This document shows, in pieces, positions 42,605 to 51,013 of a stretch of DNA of 64,000 nt (positions within the stretch are counted from its first letter, which is position 1; every line of letters begins with the position of its first letter). The stretch comes from Planomonospora sp. ID82291 (GTDB lineage Bacteria; Actinomycetota; Actinomycetes; Streptosporangiales; Streptosporangiaceae): contig NZ_JABTEX010000001.1 of assembly GCF_015711645.1 (NCBI RefSeq), forward strand, positions 1,674,001 to 1,738,000. The letters run 5' to 3'. A model generated the notes under the pieces. That model did not search any database. It was not told where the DNA came from and saw nothing but the letters and a program-made list of their open reading frames with translations. The position numbers and the translations under genes were made by a program.

Positions 42605-45228
42605 GTCTGCACGGTCACGGCCGCCGCCCCGAACAGGACCGCGTCCCGGCGGGTGCTCAGCCGGAGCACCGGAGCGCGCCCCAGGGAGGTGTGGAAGCGG
42701 TCGACGTCCACGCCCGGGGTGAGGTCGACTCCCACCGACCCCGTGGAGGAGCCGTCGAAGGGGTTGTCCGGGTTCCGGTCGCCGCCCTCGGGCCGGAGCG
42801 GTCCCGCCCCCACGCTCACCCGGTCGCCGCGGAGGTCGGCGTCGCCCTCCCAGGCCACCACGTCCAGCCGCGCGGGCCCGGCCCCGCGGGCCAGCCCGTC
42901 GAGCGGCAGGCGCACCGGCGTGCCCGCGCCGACCAGGGCCGCGGTGTCGACGACCACGGCCTGGCCGTACGGCCGGCGCGGGTCGGCCGCGATGACCACC
43001 AGGCTCCATCCGGCGTGCCGGGAGACCCCGGGCCGGAGGGGGACGTCGGCCACCCAGTACGTGCCCCGGAGCCTGCGCACCAGGCCGGTCACGTCGGCGA
43101 ACGCCTGGTAGGCCCGGCCGGACGGCAGGGCCCGCTCGACCACGTTCGCAGCGCTCACCTGCGTGTAGCCGGCGCTCCCCGGGGCCTTGAACTTGACCCC
43201 TCCGGCGGCGGGCGCGCTCGCCGACCAGTAGAGCCCGGCCCAGACGACCCTGCCGCGGCCGGGCAGGTCCAGCCGGGCGGCGCTGGAACTCTTCGTCGAC
43301 GGGTCCCCGTCCCGGTCGAAGAGCCGCATGGGCGCCTGGTCGTTGTCGCGCTCGTCGCCGTCCCGCGCCCGCACCGCCCGGCACATGCGGCCGGCGGGCG
43401 CCCGGGTCAGCAGGGTGTTGCCGATCGCCGCGGTGACCACCCTGCCCTCGGCGGCGAAGCGGGCCGGAGCCCCGAAGGCCCGCACCCCGCTCTCCGACTC
43501 CGCCCTGGCCTGCTCGCCCCCGCCGCCGACCCGCAGCGAGAGCGGCCTGCCCAGGGCCGCCGTCGGCGAGACCTTCACCCGCAGGAAGACCGAGGTGGCC
43601 TGGCCCGGGGCCAGGGGGCCGCGGACGCAGCGCACGTTCCGGCCCGCGCCCCGGCAGGACCACCCGTCCACCGTGCCGACGGCCCCGCCCGCACCGGCGG
43701 GGCGCCCCGGGCTCCCGCCCGCCGGCATCGTCACCCCGTCCGGCAGGCCGATCCGGGCCACCAGTCCGCCGCTCCCGCCCAGGCCCGCGTTGCGCAGCCG
43801 TACGGCCACCATGCCCGGCTGGGCCCTGACCAGCGCGCCCAGCACCTCGATCCCGGCGACCAGACGCGGAGCGGGCACCCCGATCCGCCCCCGCTGGTAC
43901 GCCGGGTCCGGCGCCTGCCGGGGCGCGGCCTGCACCGGCCGGGCTGGCGGCGCGGGCGCCGGGGCCCCGCTCCGGGCGCTCCCGGGGGGCCGCACCGCCG
44001 CCGAGGGCCGCACGGACGCGGACGGCCGCACGGACGCGGACGGCCGCACGGGCACGGAGGGCCGCGGACCGCCGGGAGCGCGGGTGGGCCCGGTGCCGCG
44101 CGACGGGTCCGCCGGAAGCGCCGGCGTGCTCCCCTGCGAGGCCGTCGAGGACTCCGGTCCGTCGAGGAGAGGCTCGGGCTGCGCGACGATCGGCGGCGGC
44201 GCCGGCGGCGCGGGAAGCGGTCCCGGGGCCGGCCGGTGGGAGGCCGGATCGCCGGAGGTCACCAGCACGAGCCCCGTCGCCGTGGCGAGCGCGAGGACGG
44301 CCGCGCTCGCCGCGACGGCCTGCTGCCGTCCGCGGGAGGTGTGCCGCGCCCAGCCCGCCGCGCCGCCGAGGGTGCCGCCGAGGGTGCCCAGGCCGGCGAT
44401 GAGGCCCCCCGCGGGCGCGCAGCCCGCGGGCGCACCGCCCGCCTTGCCGAGCGCCGTGAGATATCCGTCCAGGACCAGCCCGGCGATGAGCGGGCCGACG
44501 ATGACCCGCAGGCCCCGGTCGACGTCGGTCAGCTCCAGGTACACGGCCCGGCAGTCGGTGCAGCCCTCCATGTGCCGGTCGATGAGCCGGGTCTCCCGTT
44601 TGACCAGGCCGCCCCGGACGTAGGCGCCCATCTTCGACAGCGACGGGCGGCACCCCTTGCGCGGCGCCCCGGACAGGTGCACCTTCAGGCAGGCCTGGCG
44701 CAGCCCCTCCTTCGCCCGGCCGACGAGCTCGGCCACCTGGCCGGCGGGGAGCCCGAGCAGCGGGGCGACGTCGCCGGGCCCGGACCTCTCCACCTCGACG
44801 TGCCACAGCAGCAGCTGCCAGCGCTCGGGCAGCGACAGGAAGGCCCGGGCCACCAGCGAGCGCTCCAGGCCGGTCAGCGCCGGGTCCACGAAGGGCACCC
44901 CGGGGTCGAACAGCTCCGCCTCCCCCGCGGACACCTCGCCGCTCGCGGTGCGGCGCCGCTCCCGGTCGTGGACCGTACGGCGGACCGCGGTGAGCAGGTG
45001 CACCCGGAAGGCCTCCTTGGGGCCGCCGCCCCGCCGGGTCAGGTCGAGGATCCGGGTGAACGTCTCCGCCACGACGTCCTCGGCCTCGGCCGCGCTCCGG
45101 ACGAGCTGCCGGGCCAGGGCGCGCGCCGCCGGCGCGTGCCGTTCGTAGAGGCCGCCGTAGGCCGCCGCGTTCCCGCTGCGGGTCGCGGCGAGCAACTCGG
45201 CGTCGCCTTGAGACGTTTCAACACTCAT
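42595..45228 (-). CDS. ECF sigma factor fused to zinc finger, membrane helix and extracytoplasmic domain
   Basis: 877 residues. Sigma region 2 is about 15-90 and region 4 about 125-185. A zinc-binding anti-sigma-like motif (HMEGCTDC: H219, C223, C226) follows. A membrane helix (about 304-326) leads to a Pro/Ser/Arg-rich stalk with RPSASV repeats (330-460) and a beta-rich outer domain of about 400 residues (GLYWSASAPAAGG). It resembles the actinobacterial ECF52/53 types, where sigma, anti-sigma and sensor are one chain. Release of the sigma part would need proteolysis or a shape change. GAGG lies seven bases before ATG 45228. Confidence 0.85.
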   Translation of the reverse strand: MSVETSQGDAELLAATRSGNAAAYGGLYERHAPAARALARQLVRSAAEAEDVVAETFTRILDLTRRGGGPKEAFRVHLLTAVRRTVHDRERRRTASGEVSAGEAELFDPGVPFVDPALTGLERSLVARAFLSLPERWQLLLWHVEVERSGPGDVAPLLGLPAGQVAELVGRAKEGLRQACLKVHLSGAPRKGCRPSLSKMGAYVRGGLVKRETRLIDRHMEGCTDCRAVYLELTDVDRGLRVIVGPLIAGLVLDGYLTALGKAGGAPAGCAPAGGLIAGLGTLGGTLGGAAGWARHTSRGRQQAVAASAAVLALATATGLVLVTSGDPASHRPAPGPLPAPPAPPPIVAQPEPLLDGPESSTASQGSTPALPADPSRGTGPTRAPGGPRPSVPVRPSASVRPSASVRPSAAVRPPGSARSGAPAPAPPARPVQAAPRQAPDPAYQRGRIGVPAPRLVAGIEVLGALVRAQPGMVAVRLRNAGLGGSGGLVARIGLPDGVTMPAGGSPGRPAGAGGAVGTVDGWSCRGAGRNVRCVRGPLAPGQATSVFLRVKVSPTAALGRPLSLRVGGGGEQARAESESGVRAFGAPARFAAEGRVVTAAIGNTLLTRAPAGRMCRAVRARDGDERDNDQAPMRLFDRDGDPSTKSSSAARLDLPGRGRVVWAGLYWSASAPAAGGVKFKAPGSAGYTQVSAANVVERALPSGRAYQAFADVTGLVRRLRGTYWVADVPLRPGVSRHAGWSLVVIAADPRRPYGQAVVVDTAALVGAGTPVRLPLDGLARGAGPARLDVVAWEGDADLRGDRVSVGAGPLRPEGGDRNPDNPFDGSSTGSVGVDLTPGVDVDRFHTSLGRAPVLRLSTRRDAVLFGAAAVTVQTRS

Positions 45229-45309
45229 TGTTACCTCACGATTACTCACAGTCGTCGCGCCCATACATTCCGCAGTCCGCGTGATGGCTAAACCGGAGTC
45301 GGGGCTTTG

Positions 45310-45405
45310 CCTTCGGCCGCGACCTCCGACCGTGGCCTCCGGTGGCCTCCGACCGCGACCTCCGACCGTGGCCTCCGGTGGCCTCCGACCGCGACCTCCG
45401 ACCGG
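45310..45405. repeat. Tandem repeat upstream of pyrE
   Basis: Nested units of CGACCTCCGACCGTGGCCTC and GGTGGCCTC form two and a half copies of a 48-bp period. They lie between the divergent sigma and pyrE genes. Confidence 0.85.
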
Positions 45406-45431
45406 CGCGGGGACGCCGCAGGGGGCGGCCC

Positions 45432-45437
45432 TACCCT
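45432..45437 (+). promoter_or_regulatory. -10 box of the leaderless pyrE transcript
   Basis: TACCCT, seven bases before the ATG at 45445. Confidence 0.6.
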
Positions 45438-45444
45438 TGGTGCC

Positions 45445-45981
45445 ATGAGCGATCGTGAGAACCTGCTGGCCGAGATCAAGGGCAAGGGCGTCGTGCACGG
45501 CCGGGTCGTGCTGTCCTCCGGCAAGGAGGCGGACTTCTATGTGGACCTGCGCCGGGTGACCCTCGACGGGAGGGCGGCCCCCCTGGTCGGCCGGGTGATG
45601 CTGGATCTCACCGCCGACCTCGACTACGACGCCGTGGGCGGCCTGACCCTCGGCGCCGACCCGGTGGCGACGGCCATGCTGCACGCGGCGGCGGCGCGGG
45701 GCCGCGCGCTCGACGCGTTCGTGGTCCGCAAGGCGGCCAAGGCGCACGGCATGCAGCGGCGGATCGAGGGGCCGGACGTCGCCGGGCGCCGGGTGCTGGC
45801 GGTGGAGGACACCTCCACGACCGGCGGATCACCGCTGACCGCGGTGGAGGCGCTGCGCGAGGCGGGCGCCGAGGTCGTGGCGGTCGCCACGATCGTGGAC
45901 CGGGGGGCGGCCTCCGCCGTCGCCGCGGCCGGCCTGCCGTACCGCACCGCCTACACGCTGGAGGACCTGGGCCTGTCCTGA
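45445..45981 (+). CDS. pyrE: Orotate phosphoribosyltransferase
   Basis: 178 residues with the type I PRTase fold. The substrate loop is SSGKEADFYVDLRRVTLDG, the catalytic flexible loop has RKAAKAHG, and the PRPP-binding motif is VLAVEDTSTTGGS. It joins orotate to PRPP to make orotidine monophosphate in pyrimidine synthesis. Length is normal. The start fits the -10 seven bases upstream. The other pyr genes are not nearby; in mycobacteria pyrE also lies close to fba, and this order is kept here. Confidence 0.95.
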   Translation: MSDRENLLAEIKGKGVVHGRVVLSSGKEADFYVDLRRVTLDGRAAPLVGRVMLDLTADLDYDAVGGLTLGADPVATAMLHAAAARGRALDAFVVRKAAKAHGMQRRIEGPDVAGRRVLAVEDTSTTGGSPLTAVEALREAGAEVVAVATIVDRGAASAVAAAGLPYRTAYTLEDLGLS

Positions 45982-46036
45982 GGCGTCCCGCGCGCCGGGA
46001 GACGGCGTCCGGGGCGCGGAGCGCCTGCCTCCTGCC

Positions 46037-46480
46037 CTACTTCCTGGCGGCCGTGAACTCCTGCCGCTCCCCGGGTCCGCCCGGGGGGCGCACGGCGCCG
46101 TTCACCTGGACGCGGACGGTGGACGCGTCGGTCAGCACGACGTCCACCTTGTCGTCGAAGGACTGCGTCTGCTCCCCGCGGGCCATCTCCCGGTCGTGCA
46201 GCACGTCACCGCCGGCCACCTTCAGGAAGACGGTGGGACAGCTCTCCTCGACGCACTCGACGAGCACCGTGGGGACCCGGCCGGAGGCGGCGGAGGGGGC
46301 CGGGGTGGCGGAGGGGATGGCGGAGGTGGCGGGGGCCGGGGTGGCGGACGCGGGCCCGGAGCCGAGCGCGCCGATCAGCGACCTGCCGCCCAGCGCGATC
46401 AGGAACAACAGGGCCAGCACCGCGAGCCCGGCGAGGGCGAGGCGGGCGATGCCCATCGGGTCGGACCTGTGGCGTCCCAC
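46037..46480 (-). CDS. Membrane-anchored DUF4115-like protein
   Basis: 147 residues. One membrane helix (about 10-32) is followed by an Ala/Pro/Ser linker and an outer domain (about 70-140: VFLKVAGGDVLHDREMARGE, then VVLTDASTVRVQVNGA) like the RodZ C-terminal DUF4115 beta-fold. The role may be cell-shape or envelope related, by analogy only. GTG 46480 is preferred over ATG 46456 because TACCCT lies seven bases upstream. It is convergent with pyrE. Confidence 0.75.
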   Translation of the reverse strand: MGRHRSDPMGIARLALAGLAVLALLFLIALGGRSLIGALGSGPASATPAPATSAIPSATPAPSAASGRVPTVLVECVEESCPTVFLKVAGGDVLHDREMARGEQTQSFDDKVDVVLTDASTVRVQVNGAVRPPGGPGERQEFTAARK

Positions 46481-46487
46481 ACACTGG

Positions 46488-46493
46488 AGGGTA
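46488..46493 (-). promoter_or_regulatory. -10 box of a leaderless transcript
   Basis: TACCCT on the minus strand, seven bases before the GTG at 46480. Confidence 0.6.
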
Positions 46494-46755
46494 GCGGCAC
46501 CGGCGGCGGGTCCGTCACCGGCCCCGCGCCCGGCCCCCCGGGCGGCCCCCCGTCCAGCCCTCTGACCAGCACTGACCCGGATCCGGTCGCCGGCCCCGGC
46601 ACCACCGGGCCGGGCGGGCGACCCACCGGGGCCGAGGAGTGGCGAAACTACCGGGTCGGGGCGTAAAGAGGAATACTGGCTGTTGGGCCGTGTCCCGCGA
46701 GGGTTCCGCCAGGCTCGGCCGATTCGCACTTGCCTTCTTCCAGGGAGTTGAAACG

Positions 46756-47778
<1,023 letters not shown>

Positions 47779-47793
47779 TCCGCCCCATCCCCT

Positions 47794-47846
47794 GGCCCGG
47801 AGCGGCGGGCGGGCGCCCCACCGGCGCCCGCCCGCCGCTCCGGGCC
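47794..47846 (+). terminator. Strong terminator after fbaA
   Basis: A perfect 24-bp GC-rich stem (47794-47817 with 47823-47846) with the loop CCACC, starting 16 bases after the stop. No T run. Confidence 0.9.
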
Positions 47847-47917
47847 GACGAGACCCCGAAGAGGAGGGACGGCTCCTCCGACCCGCTCACCGGGCGGGCC
47901 GGGCGCGCCAGAAGACC

Positions 47918-48337
47918 ATGGAATCCCACGAGAACCTTCTCGCCGGCCCCCCGCCCACCCTGCTCCCGGACCTGCCCGAGGCCAGGGAGGCGCTGGCGTC
48001 CGGGGCCAAGTCGTCCGACGTCGCCGCGAGCTTCCCGGCCCATCCGGCGGCCTGGGCCGCCCTGTCCGAGGAGTACTTCGCGGCGGGGCACGCGGTGACG
48101 TCGTACGCGTTCGCCCGCACCGGCTACCACCGCGGACTCGACCAGCTGCGCCGCGCCGGGTGGAAGGGCCACGGCCCGATCCCCTGGGAGCACGAGCCCA
48201 ACCGCGGGTTCCTGCGCTGCCTGTACGCCCTGGCCCGGGCCGCGCAGAGCATCGGGGAGAAGGACGAGGCCGAGCGCTGCATGACCTTCCTGAAGGACTC
48301 CAGCGCCGAGGCGTACGCCGCGCTGGCCGGCCGCTGA
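47918..48337 (+). CDS. DUF3151 protein
   Basis: 139 residues, soluble and helical. The family block reads [20 protein letters not shown] and then [22 protein letters not shown]3151 is found in actinobacteria next to fba and purA, as here; its role is unknown. The sequence is complete from [10 protein letters not shown] to ALAGR. The next gene, purA, starts 150 bases downstream after its own promoter. Confidence 0.92.
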   Translation: MESHENLLAGPPPTLLPDLPEAREALASGAKSSDVAASFPAHPAAWAALSEEYFAAGHAVTSYAFARTGYHRGLDQLRRAGWKGHGPIPWEHEPNRGFLRCLYALARAAQSIGEKDEAERCMTFLKDSSAEAYAALAGR

Positions 48338-48416
48338 CCGGTCGCCGAGAGCCCGGTCCGCACGCGGGGGATCCCCCTCCGGCAGGAGGGGCGATCCCCT
48401 TTCCGGAGCCGGTCGG

Positions 48417-48469
48417 GTATTCTCTCCTCGCAAGAGCCCCTGTCGCGATTGCGCCAGGGGTTTCGTTTT
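48417..48469 (+). promoter_or_regulatory. purA promoter and leader hairpin
   Basis: TATTCT (48417-48422) looks like a -10. The transcript would begin with a hairpin (CCCCTG 48437-48442 with CAGGGG 48455-48460) followed by TTTCGTTTTG, like an intrinsic terminator, 17 bases before the purA start. It may be an attenuator for purA or the terminator of the DUF3151 gene. Confidence 0.55.
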
Positions 48470-48486
48470 GTGGTGGGAGACTAACG

Positions 48487-49770
48487 ATGCCGGCTGTCGT
48501 TCTCTTCGGCGCCCAGTGGGGCGACGAAGGCAAGGGTAAGGCGACCGACCTGCTCGGCGACAAGGTTGACTACGTCGTCAGATACCAGGGCGGGAACAAC
48601 GCGGGCCACACGGTCGTCATCGGCGACCAGAAGTACGCCCTGCACCTGCTGCCGACGGGGGTGCTGTCGCCGAACGTCGTCCCGGTGATCGGCAACGGCG
48701 TCGTCATCGACCCGGGTGTGCTGCTGAGCGAGATCGAGGGCCTTGAGGCCCGCGGGGTCTCCTCCGAGCGGCTGCTGATCTCCGCCAACGCGCACCTGAT
48801 CATGCCCCACCACAAGGCCCTCGACAAGGTCTCCGAGCGCTACCTCGGCAAGGCCCGGATCGGCACGACGGGCCGCGGCATCGGCCCGGCCTACGGCGAC
48901 AAGATCTACCGGATGGGCGTGCGGGTCCAGGACCTGCTCGACCCGGGCATCCTGCAGAAGAAGATCGAGGTCGCCCTCGGCGAGAAGAACCAGATCCTCA
49001 CCAAGATCTACAACCGCCGGTCGCTCGAACCGGCCAAGGTCCTGGAGGAGTACCTCGGTTACGCCGAGCGCCTCAAGCCGCACATCGCCGACACCTCGCT
49101 GATCCTGAGCCGGGCGCTGGACGACGGCAAGGTCGTGCTGCTGGAGGGCGGGCAGGGCAACCTGCTCGACATCGACCACGGCACCTACCCGTTCGTCACC
49201 TCCTCCTCGCCGACCTCGGGCGGCGCGTGCGCGGGCGCGGGCATCCCGCCGACCCGCATCAGCCGGGTGATCGGCATCCTGAAGGCCTACACCACCCGGG
49301 TCGGCTCCGGCCCGTTCCCGACCGAGCTCACCGACGAGACGGGCGACTGGCTGCGCACCACCGGCGGCGAGTACGGCGTGACCACCGGCCGCAACCGCCG
49401 CTGCGGCTGGTTCGACGCGGTGATCGCCCGCTACGCCACCCGGATCAACGGCGTCACCGACTTCTTCCTCACCAAGCTGGACGTGCTGTCCGGCCTGGAG
49501 AAGATCCCGGTCTGCGTGGCCTACGAGGTGGACGGCGTGCGCCACGACGAGATCCCGATGACGCAGACGGACTTCCACCACGCCACGCCGGTCTACGAGG
49601 AGTTCCCCGGCTGGCAGGAGGACATCTCCGGCGCCACGTCCTTCGACGACCTGCCCGCCAACGCCCGCGCCTACGTCCGGGCCCTGGAGGAGCTGAGCGG
49701 CGCGCCGATCTCCGCCATCGGCGTCGGTCCCGGCCGCACCGAGACCCTCCAGCTCCGCCCGCTGATCTGA
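48487..49770 (+). CDS. purA: Adenylosuccinate synthetase
   Basis: 427 residues. The GTP-binding start [11 protein letters not shown], the IMP-binding [20 protein letters not shown], the switch loop and the C-terminal TKLDVLSG are complete. It joins IMP and aspartate with GTP, the first step from IMP to AMP. GGGAG lies nine bases before the ATG. A leader hairpin upstream may regulate it. A terminator follows at 49778. purD and purC lie 8 and 12 kb further on. Confidence 0.98.
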   Translation: MPAVVLFGAQWGDEGKGKATDLLGDKVDYVVRYQGGNNAGHTVVIGDQKYALHLLPTGVLSPNVVPVIGNGVVIDPGVLLSEIEGLEARGVSSERLLISANAHLIMPHHKALDKVSERYLGKARIGTTGRGIGPAYGDKIYRMGVRVQDLLDPGILQKKIEVALGEKNQILTKIYNRRSLEPAKVLEEYLGYAERLKPHIADTSLILSRALDDGKVVLLEGGQGNLLDIDHGTYPFVTSSSPTSGGACAGAGIPPTRISRVIGILKAYTTRVGSGPFPTELTDETGDWLRTTGGEYGVTTGRNRRCGWFDAVIARYATRINGVTDFFLTKLDVLSGLEKIPVCVAYEVDGVRHDEIPMTQTDFHHATPVYEEFPGWQEDISGATSFDDLPANARAYVRALEELSGAPISAIGVGPGRTETLQLRPLI

Positions 49771-49777
49771 GCCGCCC

Positions 49778-49811
49778 GCCGGGCGTCTCCGCCGGTGCGG
49801 AGCCGCCCGGC
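49778..49811 (+). terminator. Terminator after purA
   Basis: A bulged stem: GCCGGGCG/CGCCCGGC outside and CTCCGC/GCGGAG inside, with loop CGGT, starting eight bases past the stop. It overlaps nothing coding. Confidence 0.75.
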
Positions 49812-49823
49812 GCGGCCACTCGG

Positions 49824-49829
49824 TAGGGT
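49824..49829 (+). promoter_or_regulatory. -10 box of the leaderless GDPD transcript
   Basis: TAGGGT, seven bases before the GTG at 49837. Confidence 0.65.
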
Positions 49830-49836
49830 CCGGGGT

Positions 49837-50769
49837 GTGCATGCCGAGATCCACGGTCACCGCGGAGCCCGAGGGCTCCGCCCGGAGAACACCCTGCCCG
49901 GGCTCGCCCACGCCCTGGAACTGGGCGTCGACGCGCTGGAGCTCGACGTCGCGCTGACGGCCGACCGGCGGCTCGTGCTCACCCACGACCTCACCGTCTC
50001 CCGGGTGACCAGCGCCGACACCGGCCCGGCCTGGGCGGACGACCCGCTCTTCCCCTATGTGGGCAGGCCCGTCGGCGCGCTCACCCTGGCGCAGCTGCGC
50101 ACCCTGGAGTGCGGGATCCGGCTGCCGCGCGACCCCGGCGACCGCTTCGCCGCCACCCAGGTCCCGGTGCCCCGCACCCGGATGCCGACGCTGAGCGCGG
50201 TGCTGGGCCTGGTGGACGCCTACGGCGCCGACGGGGTGCGGCTGCACGTGGAGCTCAAGTCCGACCCGACCCGGCCGGAGCTGACCGCCGACCCGCGGGA
50301 GTTCACCGAGCTGGTGGTCGCCGAGCTCGACCGGCACGACCGGCTGGGCGGGACCGCGGTCCTCAGCTTCGACTGGCGGATCCTGGCCGCCGCGCGGGAG
50401 CTCGCCCCGCGTGCGCAGCGCTACGCCCTGATCGAGCTGGACACGCTCGGCAGCGCGTGGCTGAACGGCCTGGATCTGGCGGACTTCGGCGGTGACGTCC
50501 CGGCCGCCGCCGCGGCGGCAGGGGGCACCGCGGTCTCGCCGGAGCACGTGATGGTGGACGGGGAGTTCATGAAGCGGGCGGACGCCGCCGGGCTGCCGGT
50601 GGTCCCGTGGACCGTCAACGAGCCCGGCCGTGCGGCGGAGCTGCTCGACCTCGGCGTGGCCGGGATCGTCACCGACTACCCCGACCGGATGCGCGCTCTG
50701 TGGGCCGGGCGCGGCCTCTCCCTGCCGACCCCGCTCTCCCTCCCGGGCCGGCCCACCGCCGCGGTCTGA
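49837..50769 (+). CDS. Glycerophosphodiester phosphodiesterase
   Basis: 310 residues of the GDPD TIM barrel. The catalytic HGHRGARGLRPENT, ELDVALTADRRLVLTHD and the later HVELKSD carry the metal and acid/base residues. The C-terminal GIVTDYPDRM is the family end. It cleaves glycerophosphodiesters to glycerol 3-phosphate and an alcohol. There is no signal peptide, so it is cytoplasmic. GTG 49837 is set by the -10 seven bases upstream; the frame upstream of it is not part of the fold. Confidence 0.93.
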   Translation: MHAEIHGHRGARGLRPENTLPGLAHALELGVDALELDVALTADRRLVLTHDLTVSRVTSADTGPAWADDPLFPYVGRPVGALTLAQLRTLECGIRLPRDPGDRFAATQVPVPRTRMPTLSAVLGLVDAYGADGVRLHVELKSDPTRPELTADPREFTELVVAELDRHDRLGGTAVLSFDWRILAAARELAPRAQRYALIELDTLGSAWLNGLDLADFGGDVPAAAAAAGGTAVSPEHVMVDGEFMKRADAAGLPVVPWTVNEPGRAAELLDLGVAGIVTDYPDRMRALWAGRGLSLPTPLSLPGRPTAAV

Positions 50770-51013
50770 CCCCGCCGTCTCCCTCCCGGGCCATTACTTC
50801 CCGCTGCGGGCGGACCCGCTTTCTTCTGACAGAATCCGCCCTTTCCCGGCAGACCAGAAAGCGCTCACCTGGACCCAAGTACGATTCAAGTCGGTTGCAA
50901 GACAACTGAACAAACCTCACTCGCAGGACGGAAAGAGCCGGAGGTCCTCCGGGGAATCCTCGCTCCGCCCGTTCACATGTACGGCGACCCACGGCGACCG
51001 GGAGTGAGACCAG
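50770..51013 (+). other. Leader region of the lanthipeptide synthetase
   Basis: A 244-bp gap without a gene. The middle (50810-50930) is less GC-rich and probably holds the cluster promoter, for example around GATTCAAGTCGGTTGCAAGA, but I cannot pick a clear -10. GGGAG lies ten bases before the synthetase GTG. Confidence 0.4.

Noticed and set aside
45310-45405. CRISPR array
   Set aside because: The repeats are directly tandem without unique spacers of constant length, and no cas genes are near. The same holds for the other minisatellites.
48481-50547. A 688-codon minus-strand frame opposite purA and the phosphodiesterase
   Set aside because: Both genes on the plus strand are complete known enzymes; the antisense product has no recognisable fold.
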